DNA of 64,000 bases from Prosopocoilus inquinatus (lineage: Eukaryota > Arthropoda > Insecta > Coleoptera > Lucanidae): assembly GCA_036172665.1 (NCBI GenBank), contig CM069875.1, positions 18,321,806 through 18,385,805 on the forward strand. Direction: 5' to 3'. The translations under genes were made by a program, and so were the position numbers. Of this stretch, positions 43,945-54,930 are shown one piece after another; position 1 is the stretch's first letter; each line of letters begins with the position of its first letter. The notes below the pieces were generated by a model. It was not told the origin of the DNA and did not search any database. It saw only the letters and a program-made list of their open reading frames with translations.

Positions 43945-44255
43945 GCCCACAATAATTTTTATATCTGTAGATACGTATTTCGGCATCTAAGCTGCCATCT
44001 TCAGTACGCTACCAACTTAAAAGCACTAAAACAAGATCTAAAAACAACCTAATCACACTGAAAAAATTATAAAAATGTTAAATCGAACAACAATCTATTC
44101 ATCCTAAAAGATATATATGTGTAAATGTAAGTAAATATAAATTAATATGTAAAAATCTAAAATAAACTATATATGTTGATATTTTTTTAGTGCTTTTAAG
44201 TTGGTAGCGTACTGAAGATGGCAGCTTAGCTTAGGTTAATTTCAATTATCTCTTA
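43945..44255. repeat. Fold-back element with hammerhead-like ends
   Basis: Outer arms about 43978-44032 and 44187-44232 are inverted ('agtgcttttaagttggtagc'). One arm carries a well-formed hammerhead-like motif (43967-44007, minus); in the other the same sequence breaks after the left half of stem II, so the GAAA is lost. Related to 17964-18420. Probably a Penelope-type derivative. Confidence 0.6.
43967..44007 (-). ncRNA. Hammerhead-ribozyme-like motif (type I)
   Basis: On the minus strand: stem I 'GTA', core CTGAAGA, stem II GGCA/TGCC with a 7-nt loop, core GAAA, a short stem III (AT-ACGT-AT with a palindromic loop), then C (cleavage would fall between plus positions 43970 and 43969) and 'TAC' closing stem I. 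One extra base (T) sits between CTGAAGA and stem II compared with the textbook consensus. Short stem III with a palindromic loop is reported for hammerheads of Penelope-like and related retroelements, which act as dimers. Activity untested. Confidence 0.55.
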
Positions 44256-44318
44256 AACCACAGTCTCCTTTACTATTTTAGCGTAATATTTAGTTTCACG
44301 TTAAAAATACATTCATAG

Positions 44319-44412
44319 ATCGAAACGCTTTAAGTAAAAACGTTTTGACTACAATCGTTTTAGCGTGCTTTACAGTAAAACGCTTTAAGTGAAAACATTT
44401 TGACTGCAATTG
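44319..44412 (+). repeat. Direct repeat of about 35 bp, two copies
   Basis: 'aaacgctttaagtaaaaacg' and a close copy 60 bp further, each followed by 'ttttgactrcaatyg'. Function unknown; reminiscent of the units at 37928-38195. Confidence 0.5.
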
Positions 44413-45207
44413 CAATTGCAAAGAAGTAACATTAAAGATTTTTTATTGTAAAATTCATTTTTAGGTGTTTTGCAATGTTTGTTTCAGTTACTCTTAAGAA
44501 ATGTTTTTTTTTTCCCTTAATTACTGTTTTTTTAAATCACGAACTTTTTTTTTCAAAACGCAACAAGTCAAAACTTTTTTCTCATTTTTGTATAAAGTAT
44601 TCATTAGATATTTACCAAACTGTGTATACAATGTCAGCAAATTAATACCTATTCAAGGAAACAAGATAGCTTGAAAATCATGTTGGACTTTGAAAATAAG
44701 CTCCTCATTTGCAATCTGAGATACGCAGAAAATATGATTTCATTAATTATCTCCATTTGGAATAAGCTACAAGCAGCTGGTATCGTTCATCGTACCGAAA
44801 TCTTTCAGTAAATACAAATACAAATCGTAAACAGTTGACATATAGTGGGATACTTAATTCTGGTTACAATAAGAGAAACAAACTAAAAAAACGTAAAAGC
44901 TTCCTTTAAAAGATCTTAAGAGCGAGTTCTAGTTACCGTATATGGCTTACTTTCTCGATTATTTTAAAACCATCGAAGAACAATCATAACATCACATATG
45001 GTGCGTATGAATTTTTTTCTTTTTGTTTGTTGTTTTTTTAATACAATTGTCCCTATTCGTTAGTGGTTACCTAAGCAAAATAAGCCTTCAAGAAATCTGA
45101 ACACAAATAAAAATAAACTTAGAAACGCAAAATTCTGAAACAATTATAAAGCCGCAAAGAATAAATACAAAGCAACTGTTAAGTTTCATATACAAAATTT
45201 TAACGAA
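44413..45207. other. Unassigned A+T-rich DNA
   Basis: No feature supported. Confidence 0.4.
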
Positions 45208-45504
45208 TTAATAAATTAATGAATAAACTAAACCAGACCTAATCATGCGAGGGGAATATGTCGGGGTATATTCTCCTTCTACCACCGCACAGGCAGTGCC
45301 GTTTCCCGCTTGACGCTCAGTCGCTTCAATTTCAACAACCAACGATATACAAAACTTATGTAGATAATATTCTTTATGGAAAATGTTGTAGTGACGAGCA
45401 ATATTATATCGTTTTACGCTCAACAGTTTACCGCAAATAATACATTCTGCATTACCTGTACTATTTATAAAACACAGGTACTTAAATTCATAATTTTGGT
45501 TCAT
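45208..45504 (-). pseudogene. BED-type zinc-finger fragment (hAT-like transposase N-terminus)
   Basis: 98-residue frame starting 'MNQNYEFKYLCFINSTGNAE', then 'CIICGKLLSVKRYNIARHYNIFH': C-x2-C, a spacer and H-x4-H, the layout of BED/ZBED fingers at the start of hAT transposases. The remaining residues have no similarity. No TIRs or catalytic domain nearby, so it is an isolated fragment or the first exon of a lost gene. Confidence 0.6.
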
Positions 45505-46770
45505 GTTTGTATTTCACGAGAGCCACACGTTTTATAACTTATGTTGGTACACGATAGGCTGGCAGGTTGGCTCATTCTTATTGACGTTTCATTGACGAAT
45601 ATGGAATAGTGGGAGATACTACAACGTGGCTCTTCTCGTATTTTATGCTCAGGCCTGAACTAAACCTTCAAAGTTGATAGAGATAGATATTTTTAAAACT
45701 ATTTCTGGATAGACAATTTTTTAAAATAGTATCAAATACAAATACTGAAAATTTAGCTTCCGGATGAATAAGTTCGGTAAAAAGAGTAAAAAAATGAATC
45801 TAGCATATTTCATAATAAAGATAGAAAGAACAGCGGTAATTTTAATATGTGTATACATACTGTCAACGAATCTAATAAATATAATAAAATAAATATGTTC
45901 TCGATATAAAAAATAATTAAAGCAGATCACTCGTTTTAGCGGGTCGTTCACCATTCGGCGTTGCTCGTATTTAATCTGCTTTTATCATCAAATATTCAGA
46001 TTGAATCAGGACAGGGTGATCAACATTATAAGAACTACAATAACACGTTGTGACGTGCAATATGTTATGCGGTTGGCGTAATTTAAAATCATCACATGTG
46101 AGGTGCAGCGCGGCACCGAGGGATCTGGGAACGCACGGCCAGATGGGCAGACTCCCTACGGGGTAGGGGGCCCAAAATTAATGAGAATCTTGTTATTGCA
46201 TTGTGACAACAGCTACTGATGTTATTTGGAGATTTGAGGTTTGATTTGGGGCTTACACGGATTTCGGGCAAACGCGTTCTATTATTGATGGTATTATTAA
46301 CTCGGGGATTGATTCCTGCACTTGCAAAAAGATCAAAGTCACTGCTTTCAGAAGTCCGTTAAAAACATTATTTTCATAATTTTGCTTAACGATAAAATAA
46401 ATAACTGCAACATTTTTTATGGCGAGTTCCTTATTTTATTTTAAAACTTGGCAGTTTGTCAACCGGGTACAGGTACAACTGTGTGTACCCGATACAAGAA
46501 CACGTATATCTGTGGAATCGTATAGAGGGACGAGTCTTTAACGAAATTTTGTACTATTTCGTTGATATGAAATTTCCTTCTGATGTGGTGTCAATTAAAC
46601 TTCACTCAGAACCTAATAATTTATACATGAATTAAGACTTAAAAATGTAATTGTATTTGTAGTGAAACCCCAGCATTCACAACGTTCAGTAATATTAAAA
46701 TTAAAACGGCGCCTTCTGGATATCTATGTGTGAAAATACATGTCAATTTTGGTGGTTTGATTTCATTACA
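45505..46770. other. Unassigned
   Basis: No gene recognised. 46090-46170 is a GC-rich patch with 'ctccctacggggtagggggc', unexplained. Confidence 0.35.
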
Positions 46771-46775
46771 CATGC

Positions 46776-46960
46776 TGTTGTCGGTTCTGTTACAATAACT
46801 TCTTAATTTCTTTCTGAGATTTATTCTGCTCTTACAAAAATAACTTGTACAAAAGCTGTTGTTGATAGCAATCAATTTTATGTACTACTGCTCGGCCAAC
46901 GGTATAGCGATCTAAATTCTGTTTTCAAATTCAAAAATAAAAATTCAATTAGTTTCGACA
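46776..46960 (-). repeat. 3' LTR of BEL/Pao element
   Basis: 185 bp; preceded on the minus strand by the purine tract AAGAGGGCGG (46963-46973 region) and followed by the duplication CATGC. Confidence 0.92.
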
Positions 46961-47038
46961 TACCGCCCTCTTGAAATGTAAAATTTCAATATTTATGCTA
47001 ATTATGACAAATACAAATTAAATGATAATAAAACACTT

Positions 47039-47578
47039 CTAGTGATCGTCCAAAGGTAGCGCACAAAGTCTTCTGATATTTCTTTTGCAAACACCTTGAG
47101 AAGTTTTAATGCTGGCAACAGGAACAATTCCATCAAAACCTGGAAATACTTCGATGACTCTACCTAGTAACCATTGTAATGGTGGTTGATTACCTTCAAT
47201 TAATAATACCAATGCGTCTTTTCTTATATTCTCTGTAGTAGTATTCCATTTTGAGCGCGTCTGTAATTGGTGTAAATATTCACGTTGCCATCTTTTCCAA
47301 AAGTTCTGCTTTATTTTTTGGATATGTTGCCACCTAGATAAATGGTTGTCAGCGACTTCAACAAAATTTTCAAAGACTGGTTCTAATAAAGGAGAACCTA
47401 TTAAAAAATGTGCTGGCGTTAAAACAGTATCATCGTTGGGGTCAGATGACAATGCCATAAGTGGTCTCGAGTTCAAAACTGATTCAATTTCAGTTATTAA
47501 TATTCTTCGAACGTGTAGACGACTCCTTTTGTTACTGGATACAAATGCTTCTTCATGAGCCTTACCGCTGACTCCCAA
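47039..47578 (-). pseudogene. Integrase C-terminal part of BEL/Pao element
   Basis: 179-residue frame: 'ILITEIESVLNSRPLMALS', 'LTPAHFLIG' and a Trp-rich 'SRWQHIQKIKQNFWKRW', followed by 'LLGRVIEVFPGFDGIVPVA'. These are the conserved blocks after the catalytic Glu in BEL/Pao integrases. The first 15 residues are out of phase. The frame ends at 47039 near the 3' LTR, as expected for the end of pol. Confidence 0.85.
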
Positions 47579-48245
47579 AGTCCACCAAAATTAGGAGATT
47601 GTGGAGGAATAAATTTCCATGTAATTTTTTGCTTCGCCAATTTCGTTACTATGTGAGAGTTATTTTCAGTTAAAAATTCATAAACGTGTTGAAGCTCTCG
47701 TGAAGCACCTACGAAGTTCGTAGCATTGTCCGAATAGATAGTAGAACAGAGTCCTCTTCTTGCTACAAATCTCCTTAATGCAGCTAAAAAACCATCAGTG
47801 GTAAGATCAGTAACAATTTCAATATGAACTGATTTTCAAAACAAACAAATATCGCAATGTAGCCCTTTGAAACATGAATACGACCTCGTCGACGACTTTC
47901 CCGTATTTGTATTGGACCGGCATAGTCCACGCCTGCAATTTCAAATGGACGAGAAAAAGTACTGACTCTTTCTCTTGGTAGATCTCTCATGATGCATTCC
48001 ATTGGCTTTGGTTTAAATTTAAAACAAGCAATACATTTTCTTATGATTTTTCGAGCTTCACGTGCTCCTGATAGAGGCCAATATTTAAACCTGAAGGAAC
48101 TTAATAATTGCTGAGCTCCGCAATGTAGTAATCGTATGTGTTCGTCTCGTAACAAGATTGCAGTTATGTAATGTCGTGAAGGTAATATTACAGATGTTTT
48201 TGACTTTCTGAAATATTCGCATTTCGAAGTCTCCCTCCAACACAT
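47579..48245 (-). pseudogene. Integrase zinc and catalytic domains of BEL/Pao element
   Basis: Zinc-binding region 'CIACFKFKPKP' with upstream His ('RDEHIRLLHCG'), then 'IAGVDYAGPI' (first Asp). After a shift near 47830 another frame gives 'YSDNATNFVGA' (second Asp) and 'IPPQSPNFGGLWE' (Glu), so the D-D-E triad is present but split. A second shift lies near 47575. Confidence 0.85.
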
Positions 48246-48832
48246 ATTAGATTGTTGTGATCAATATAAGGATTTAAAGGTAGCAATGGACTTTTATTAT
48301 TTACCTTATTTTGTTTTCTTAAATCTTGAATTTCTTGCCAAAAGATTTCTTCCTGTGTCCATCTAAGGATTCTATTTAATGAACGATTTAACTCGTACAC
48401 CGTGAGTGGACCAACTTCTTTACTTCTCTTTCGAGCAGCATCGATAAATCTGTAGCAGTAAGCTATAATTCTTTGTAAATTTGTTATTGAAGAAAATTTA
48501 CGTAATATATCGAACTTCGAGCGTGCAATTATTAACGCAATGTTACCTTTTTGCTCCGGAATTGAATTTAGTGCTGAAATATTTTGGTCTGGCCAATCTA
48601 AAATATTTGATATCCAAGCAGGTCCATGCCACCAAAGATCATGTTTTATGGTTTGTTCTGCTGGTGCTCCTCTTGACAAAATATCAGCGGGATTGTCTGT
48701 TGATGGTACATGATGCCAGGAAAACTTTTGTGTAGCCTCTTGTATGTAACCAACGCGGTTAGCAACAAAAGTTCTTAATTTACTAGGCAACGTGTTAATC
48801 CAGCTAAATGTTATCGTAGAGTCACTCCACAA
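48188..48832 (-). CDS. RNase H end and integrase linker of BEL/Pao element
   Basis: 214 residues: 'MWSDSTITFSWINTLPSKLRTFVANRVGYIQ' region (RNase H), 'WHHVPSTDNPADILSRG' (end of RNase H, typical of BEL/Pao), 'DLWWHGPAWI', then a helical linker and 'ICVGGRLRNANI'. It is one frame of the broken pol and overlaps the next one slightly. Confidence 0.85.
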   Translation of the reverse strand: MWSDSTITFSWINTLPSKLRTFVANRVGYIQEATQKFSWHHVPSTDNPADILSRGAPAEQTIKHDLWWHGPAWISNILDWPDQNISALNSIPEQKGNIALIIARSKFDILRKFSSITNLQRIIAYCYRFIDAARKRSKEVGPLTVYELNRSLNRILRWTQEEIFWQEIQDLRKQNKVNNKSPLLPLNPYIDHNNLICVGGRLRNANISESQKHL

Positions 48833-48863
48833 GTAAACTTCTTCAATGGTTTGCTTTAATGTC

Positions 48864-50267
48864 CTAATGCATTTCTCGATTAGTTTTGACAGAAGTAATG
48901 CTGCATTGAGATGACAAGGTCTTCAATGGTGCCACTTTTGATTTGGAGTAGAGAAGATTAATTTGAGCAACTCCTTCCTTATTCCAGCTAAGTACATAAA
49001 CGCACGCACCGAATCCTTTAGTAGATGCGTTACAAAACCCATGAAGAATAATTTTCTGTGATGCATTTCTTGGATTGACATTTCTTTGAACAGCTAAACA
49101 AGGAAGGTGTGGTAATGATTCACGAAAAGCAATCCATTTTTTCTTGACATTTGCAGAAACATTTTCATCCCAATTAATTTTCTGTTTCCACAGTTCCTGC
49201 ATTATTAGTTTGGCCTCCATTATAACAGGACCAATAAGACCTAAGGGATCGTAAATTTGATCTATTGTCGATAATATTTTCCTCTTTGTTATTTCTGCAG
49301 AATTTAAATTCGAAACATTGTACTGAAGAAGATCCTTCTCGTTGTTCCATAATAATCCCAATGTTTTGCAACATTTTTGATCATTAATGATCAATGCGTC
49401 GGTACACTTATGAGATCCTTTTAAATGTTTTAAAATTCTTGAATCATTTACTCTCCATTTTCGTAAATGGAATTGGCCTTTTGCTAGTAATTCGTACATA
49501 TCCTTCTGTAATTTGATGGCTTTTGAAAGTGTTGTTGTATCTGACAAAAGGTCATCCATATAAAAATCTCTTTTAAGTATTTCAGACGCCTCTGGAAATT
49601 CGAGACTTTCTTGTTCTGCTAATTCCCTAAGACATCTCATTGCTAAAAATGGAGCACAGGTTGTACCATATACAGTGTTCAATGTATAAATTCGTAAAGG
49701 ATCTTCTGCTTCTGGCCTCCAAAGAATACGTTGCAAATTCCAGTCTTTTTCTTTAACAACTATTTGCCGAAACATTTGACTTATATCGGCTGACAGAACG
49801 TATTCATGAGTTCTAAATCTTAATAATATTTCAAATATTTCATTCTGCAAATTTGGCCCTGGTAACAATTTTTCATTCAAAGAAGTACCTAATGATGTCT
49901 TCATTGACGCGTCGAAAACAACTCGCAATTTCGTTGTTAAACTTTCTTCTCGGATAACGTGATGATGAGGTAGGTAATAATGTTCAACCTCTTGATCAGG
50001 TATGTTTTCCAATTGAGACATGTGTCCTGATTTTTCATAGTCTTGAAGAAATTTGTTGTAATCGCTTTTCAATTCTGGTTGCTTTTTTAATCTTCGTTCC
50101 AAATAATTAAACCGCTTTAATGCATTTTCAACTGAGTCTCCCAAAATAACTTCTGGTTTCTGAGGAAGCTCAACTACAAATCTACCATCTTCGTTCCGAG
50201 AATAAGTCGTTTTGAAGTGTTGCTCGCTTAATTCGTCTTGCTTGTCCATTCTTGGCTCTACTTGCAA
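48864..50267 (-). CDS. Reverse transcriptase of BEL/Pao element
   Basis: 467 residues with the BEL/Pao RT blocks: 'YYLPHHHVIREESLTTKLRV', 'VFDAS', 'GPNLQNEIFEILLRFR', 'VLSADISQMFRQI' (motif A Asp), 'TVYGTTCAPFLAMRCL' and 'RDFYMDDLLSD' with the YMDD active site. The thumb region 'HLRKWRVND' and the start of RNase H ('LHGFCNASTKGFGACVYV') follow, where Asn stands for the usual Asp. The RT core is intact; the frame is cut at both ends by shifts. Confidence 0.92.
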   Translation of the reverse strand: MQVEPRMDKQDELSEQHFKTTYSRNEDGRFVVELPQKPEVILGDSVENALKRFNYLERRLKKQPELKSDYNKFLQDYEKSGHMSQLENIPDQEVEHYYLPHHHVIREESLTTKLRVVFDASMKTSLGTSLNEKLLPGPNLQNEIFEILLRFRTHEYVLSADISQMFRQIVVKEKDWNLQRILWRPEAEDPLRIYTLNTVYGTTCAPFLAMRCLRELAEQESLEFPEASEILKRDFYMDDLLSDTTTLSKAIKLQKDMYELLAKGQFHLRKWRVNDSRILKHLKGSHKCTDALIINDQKCCKTLGLLWNNEKDLLQYNVSNLNSAEITKRKILSTIDQIYDPLGLIGPVIMEAKLIMQELWKQKINWDENVSANVKKKWIAFRESLPHLPCLAVQRNVNPRNASQKIILHGFCNASTKGFGACVYVLSWNKEGVAQINLLYSKSKVAPLKTLSSQCSITSVKTNREMH

Positions 50268-50279
50268 TTCTTCAGTTTT

Positions 50280-51094
50280 TCAAAAAGCTTCAATTTTCCC
50301 TTCTAACGACATCGTAGTGATTAGATTACACGTTGGTGTAAATGTTTGACTATTTTGATGAGAATATTCTCCACCAATGATCCATCCGAACTGCGTATTT
50401 TGTAGAATTGGATGATGTTTTCTGGTTATGATTTCTCCAGGACGAAGTATCTTCCAAAACATGCCTGCTCCCAGTAATAAATCAATTGTTTGAGGTTTCT
50501 CAAAACATGGGTCTGCCAATTCTAATCCTGCTGGTATTGTAAGTCTTGATTTGTTTATTTGAATTGAGGTATTTTCTCTGTAATTACTGGTATTACAAGG
50601 AATTCCTGCAATGTCGAGTATCGAGATGTTGTTGAAGTTAACTTAACTTGTGAAGATTTAGTGATTGTAACTGTAGACTGACTGATGCCACTAACTGGTA
50701 ATTTTACACGATTAATTGAAATATTTATTCGTGAAATTAAATTTTCAGTCATCATGTTAAGTTGTGAACCTGAATCTAGAAGCGCACGATATTTATGTAA
50801 ATTCCCTTCTAAATCACTTACATATAGTTGAACTGTTGACAAAATGATATGCGTATTTTCTTTCGGTACACAATGTGTCACAATGGAATGATTTAAATCC
50901 TTTTCATTGTCGATCAATTCTTGTTTTGCATGTAGTCCTGAAGTCGATGACATCACATTCTTTTTTCGATCTTCAACCTCACCACGGTTATTGTCACGAT
51001 GAAGCAAGGTGTTGTGTTTTCTATTGCATTTACGACATGATGATGAACGACATTCTTTAGCTATGTGTCCAGATTTGAAGCAATTGATACACAA
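50280..51094 (-). pseudogene. Zinc knuckle, aspartic protease and pol linker of BEL/Pao element
   Basis: Two frames, 51094-50555 and 50519-50280. The first starts with paired zinc knuckles ('CINCFKSGHIAKEC', 'CRKCNRKHNTLLH'), then a DUF1758-type protease with 'ALLDSGSQLNMMTE' (D-S-G active site). The second has 'DLLLGAGMFWKIL' and 'TQFGWIIGGEY', the conserved stretch between protease and RT in BEL/Pao. The break lies near 50550-50520. Confidence 0.88.
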
Positions 51095-51213
51095 CTTCAG
51101 TTTTCTTAATACTTCAAATCTGTCATTGTGTGACAGATTTAAGAATTTTTTGGAAAAGAATAATTGATGTTGCTGACCACAGTGACCACATAATGACGAC
51201 GTTGCAGTTACAG

Positions 51214-52205
51214 TTATCCTTTTCTCTGTTTTCCTTGGAAATGCGGACTGTATTGTATTTTTTCTTGATTTACCAAATTTTTGTTAGTCATTTCTAAAGT
51301 CATGCATCTTCTTTCTAAAAACTGCAGAAAATCCTCCAATGTAGGTAATTCTTGATAATCTTGTGAGCTCACTTCTTTTTCCCATTCTTCTCTAGTAACT
51401 GCATCCAATTTATTAGAAATAAGGTATATTATAACCGTATCCCATTGACCAACAGGTTGTTCTAGGATCCCAATGAACGAGTGTGACTACGTATTTCATC
51501 AACCATATCTCTCAAATTCGTATGATCAGCCTTTTTAATCGGTTGAAGTTCAAATAAATTCTTCATGTGCATGTTGACAACTAATCTCTTGTTTTAGTAC
51601 CTTTTCGTCAGCAGATCCCAAGCTATAGTGTAATTAGCATCTGAAGCTACTAACGCTGCGATGACTTTCAATGCATTATCCTTAAGTAAGCCTTGCAATA
51701 ATTGAAATTTTTGAATTGGCGGTAAATTTTTATTATGCACACCTTATGTAAAAGCATTCTTGAACGTAATCTCCAGTAAAAGGTTGAATTGTTAATGTTG
51801 GCAATTTGATTTTCAGTGTGCTTCCTGTCTGATTTGATGCATTATTTGTATCTATTCTCATTGCTTGCAATTGTGCTTCGATGTGACCGGATCCATCTTG
51901 AATTGGAGAAATTCTGTTTAACTTCTCTCTTGTCATTGCTCTTGCTTTGGAATATATATTTTCATATTTTTCCAAATTCTTAATAAGATCATCCAGTTCT
52001 GTTTGACTTCCTTTTCTTGTAGTAGACACTCAATTTCCACATTGACGTCTTCAAATTTTTTCCAAACATTTGCGACTTCGTTGTAACGTTCTTGTAATTG
52101 TGATGTGTCATCACTAGACTCTTCTATAAATTTTGCAAAATTTGCCAGTTGCCTCTTAAACACTCCTCTTTGAATGTTTAACTTTTCAGATCTGTCATTG
52201 TTCAC
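51214..52205 (-). pseudogene. Gag of BEL/Pao element
   Basis: Three overlapping frames. 52205-51933 starts at the first ATG after the 5' LTR and holds an N-terminal coiled coil ('QRGVFKRQLANFAKFIEE'). 52029-51733 reaches 'LPTLTIQPFTGD', the beginning of the DUF1759 capsid-like domain. 51408-51214 contains 'LPTLEDFLQFLERRCMTLE', the end of that domain. The middle of the domain (51410-51730) is present but scattered over frames. At least three shifts. Confidence 0.8.
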
Positions 52206-52325
52206 AAAATTTCCAAATTCAAAAAATATGCTTTGCTGTGCTTATCCGTCAAAATTCCAAAGTTGTCAGAAAATGATGTCGAATCTTCAAATATATTTTG
52301 AGCGTATTATTCTTACACACCTTTA

Positions 52326-52343
52326 TCCGGCTCGATTGGACCA
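52326..52343 (-). other. Primer-binding site (tRNA-Tyr-like) of BEL/Pao element
   Basis: Plus strand TCCGGCTCGATTGGACCA resembles the 3' end of tRNA-Tyr with CCA, with one or two differences, and lies 8 bp from the LTR. tRNA comparison from memory. Confidence 0.55.
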
Positions 52344-52351
52344 ATAAGTTA

Positions 52352-52537
52352 TGTTGTCGTTTCTGTTACAATAACTTCTTAATTTCTTTCTGAGATTTAT
52401 TCTGCTCTTACAAAAATAACTTGTACAAAAGCTGTTGTTGATAGCAATCAATTTTATGTACTACTGCTGCGGCCAACGGTATAGCGATCTAAATTATGTT
52501 TTCAAATTCAAAAATAAAAATTCAATTAGTTTCGACA
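52352..52537 (-). repeat. 5' LTR of BEL/Pao element
   Basis: 186 bp, about 98% identical to the 3' LTR by eye (two substitutions and one indel), flanked on the right by CATGC. Confidence 0.92.
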
Positions 52538-52542
52538 CATGC

Positions 52543-53807
52543 TATTAGAATTAAACCTAAACTGTACAAATGCATCTTTTTTTCTATTTTTTATGATTCT
52601 GTAGTTATGACTACATTACCTCTCAACTTACAAAATTCAGTTTCAGCGCTTGCGTTTATTCTAATTTACGTATTAGTTTAACAACAAAGTTTGAAATCTA
52701 CAAACTTTTGCTGCTACGCTTAATTACTAATTTTTCAATTGTGAATGCTTACATTGAATAACTTTGAACATAAATATTTGTGCGTTACTAATTGAAATTA
52801 CTAATTACTAGGTTGTGAAAGCAGGTTTATAATTAATTTACTGATGTCACATATAACTCGTCAAATTAAGTTCTCGAGTATGTGTCGTCGTTCTAGCGAA
52901 AATGTGAGAGTAAATTTTCAGCTATTGTTATCAATAGCTATTTATGTATTAAAAATAAAATAAAGTTTTAGGTGAATAAATCTATCTCTGCAAAATTAAA
53001 AATACGTTTCATATATAGAAACTGTTATTAATAGTTTTCATTTTATTAATATCCAAAACTGCTGATGTGATGACGAAGACACAAAAAAATACCCACAAAA
53101 GTTAAAAAGTAAATATTTTTTAGTATTAGGAAGAAGAAATTTAAATCAACCGCGTGAATCGCCTTTAATAAATTTAATACGGACGTCAGCCAATCCAAGC
53201 TGCCTTAGGACGACGAACGTTGCGCTTTTGTGGGCATATGTATTTACCTAGTTCCACTTCTAGGATGTGAAGCGCCCTTGTGCACAGTATATTTTGGCGC
53301 CCTTTCGTCAAAAACTGGAAAATGCGAATTCTGCTGAAATAAAGTTTACAAATAAACTGCTTTTAAATAATTATTTTTGCTAGGTTTTAATCAAAAGCAA
53401 TTGGTTTTTAGTTATATTTATTTAAATAATTACACACAATTTGGCGCCCTTCTGGCCAGGCGCCTTTTTGTTTCATGTTTGTGCTAACTTGGGGAGGCGA
53501 GTTCAAAATTACGTAGTCGCATGCTATTTCCTACGTTTGATGATTACCTGCACTGCATTTAAATAAAGAAACACATTTCGGTTTTATTTTCAAGTATATG
53601 TATACTACATATTTGTGCATTTATTAGTATTAGTCATCAGTGTGGTTAACAGATTGTTTCCTTTTAAACAATTCCAAAATTAAAGATAATTTGAATAACG
53701 CATTTAGTATTGAAAGAATCTTACTTGACTATTGATGCTATTCAGAAATATTTGAATTTAATGATTTAAATATTTAAATTAAAGAACACTTAAGGGAAGA
53801 AGTTAAA
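52543..53807. other. Unassigned
   Basis: No gene. 53275-53490 contains two 'TTGGCGCCCTT' words about 160 bp apart, perhaps the ends of a small element. Confidence 0.35.
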
Positions 53808-54124
53808 TGATGCTATTCAAAAAGTAAATTTAAGTAAGGTATACTTTGGGCTGGTTTCATAATCGAATTAAAGGTGGCTTTAAAATTAAAATCACATGCT
53901 AACCTACAAATATATACGTTTTCACGTTTATTTTGACATCTGACAGCTACTTTAAATTTAAAGTCTCCTTTAGTTCGATTATGAAACCAGTCCATACCTT
54001 AAAATTTAAAGCGTTAAAGCGAAAACGAGATTCTATATTCTGTACGATTCTTTAATTTTTAATTTTAAAGTTTAAAGTATTAAAGATTTAAAGCTACTTA
54101 AATTTGTTTTCTGAATAGCACCAT
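53808..54124. repeat. Nested MITE pair
   Basis: Outer inverted ends 'gatgctattcaaaaagtaaa' (53808) and its partner at 54098-54124. Inside lies a second inverted pair, 53849-53993, with ends GGCTGGTTTCATAATCGAAT and its inverse. The inner ends recall the GGCCG...TTTCATAAT elements at 34967 and 59199. Confidence 0.7.
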
Positions 54125-54589
54125 AATCAAGTTAGTACTGTAGAAACTGTCACAATTTAAATTAATTTTGATTAACCTCTCGCAAAAACACATTTAGTAC
54201 AAAGTACTATTACCGAAAATCGGGCCTTTAGTATAGCAAACCGAACTAAGGGTAGTGAGGGTAGAGTACCGCGCACTTTGTCACGCATGTGTTGTGTTCT
54301 CTGGTGGTCTTTTTTTTTGTCATACAAGAAAAGGGAGTGTGCGTCCAAAAATCGGCTCGTTTTCCGCTAGTTTGTTATTCCTCCAGTTATTTAACTGCTG
54401 TACCTTGCTCGAAAATCATTCGCTCTCAATAGAAATCGACTTCATCTTGGACACACTCTTATTTAAGGAACTCTAATATAGAACTCTGCTTTAAATGCAA
54501 ATAAAAAGTTATTACATATTACAAGCGAACATCTAAATAACAGGCACCTGGATATTTGCGACCTGTCGGTCAACTTCTAAACATACTTA
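54125..54589. other. Unassigned
   Basis: Nothing supported; a 73-codon frame at 54255-54476 is not recognisable. Confidence 0.35.
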
Positions 54590-54712
54590 TAGCGTTTTCC
54601 ACTGGCTGTATTAGTAAGCACTGAGTGTATTACCATTTCGGTTCAGCTTTATGTAATAAATCGAGATGGAGGTACACTCAGTGCATACCGGTGCAGCCAG
54701 CGGAAAACGCTA
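54590..54712. repeat. MITE, 123 bp
   Basis: Inverted ends TAGCGTTTTCCACTGGCTG and TAGCGTTTTCCGCTGGCTG (reverse strand), palindromic for most of its length ('cactgagtgta' / 'tacactcagtg'). Confidence 0.75.
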
Positions 54713-54714
54713 TT

Positions 54715-54930
54715 AGGTGCCATCGGGTGCAAAGAAAAGTAAACGATTTTTTTCGCTATTGTATGTTAGACTTTGATTTGCCAATATAATTTATAACGGA
54801 CTAATGTTACTTGATTGCCACAAATATTTGTCAAAAAATATTGCAGTGCTGAAATTGGTTACAAAACTAAAATAACGCAAAAATCCCCTTAGAGTCGTTT
54901 ACTTTTCTTTACACCCAGTGGTATGTACCT
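54715..54930. repeat. MITE, about 216 bp
   Basis: Inverted ends with the shared core GGGTGYAAAGAAAAGTAAAC, the outermost bases reading AGGTRC. Non-coding centre. Lies directly next to the preceding MITE. Confidence 0.75.

Larger units (their letters stand above)
46776..52537 (-). mobile_element. BEL/Pao LTR retrotransposon, 5762 bp
   Basis: LTRs 46776-46960 and 52352-52537, TGT...ACA ends, exact 5-bp duplication CATGC (46771-46775, 52538-52542). PBS next to the 5' LTR, then Gag, protease, RT, RNase H and integrase, all on the minus strand. RT and protease motifs are of the BEL/Pao type. LTRs differ at about three positions by eye, so the insertion is recent, yet the reading frame is broken many times. 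Confidence 0.95.

Noticed and set aside
44100..44170. Transcribed RNA gene in the loop of the fold-back at 43945-44255
   Set aside because: Only A+T-rich sequence without promoter boxes or conserved structure.
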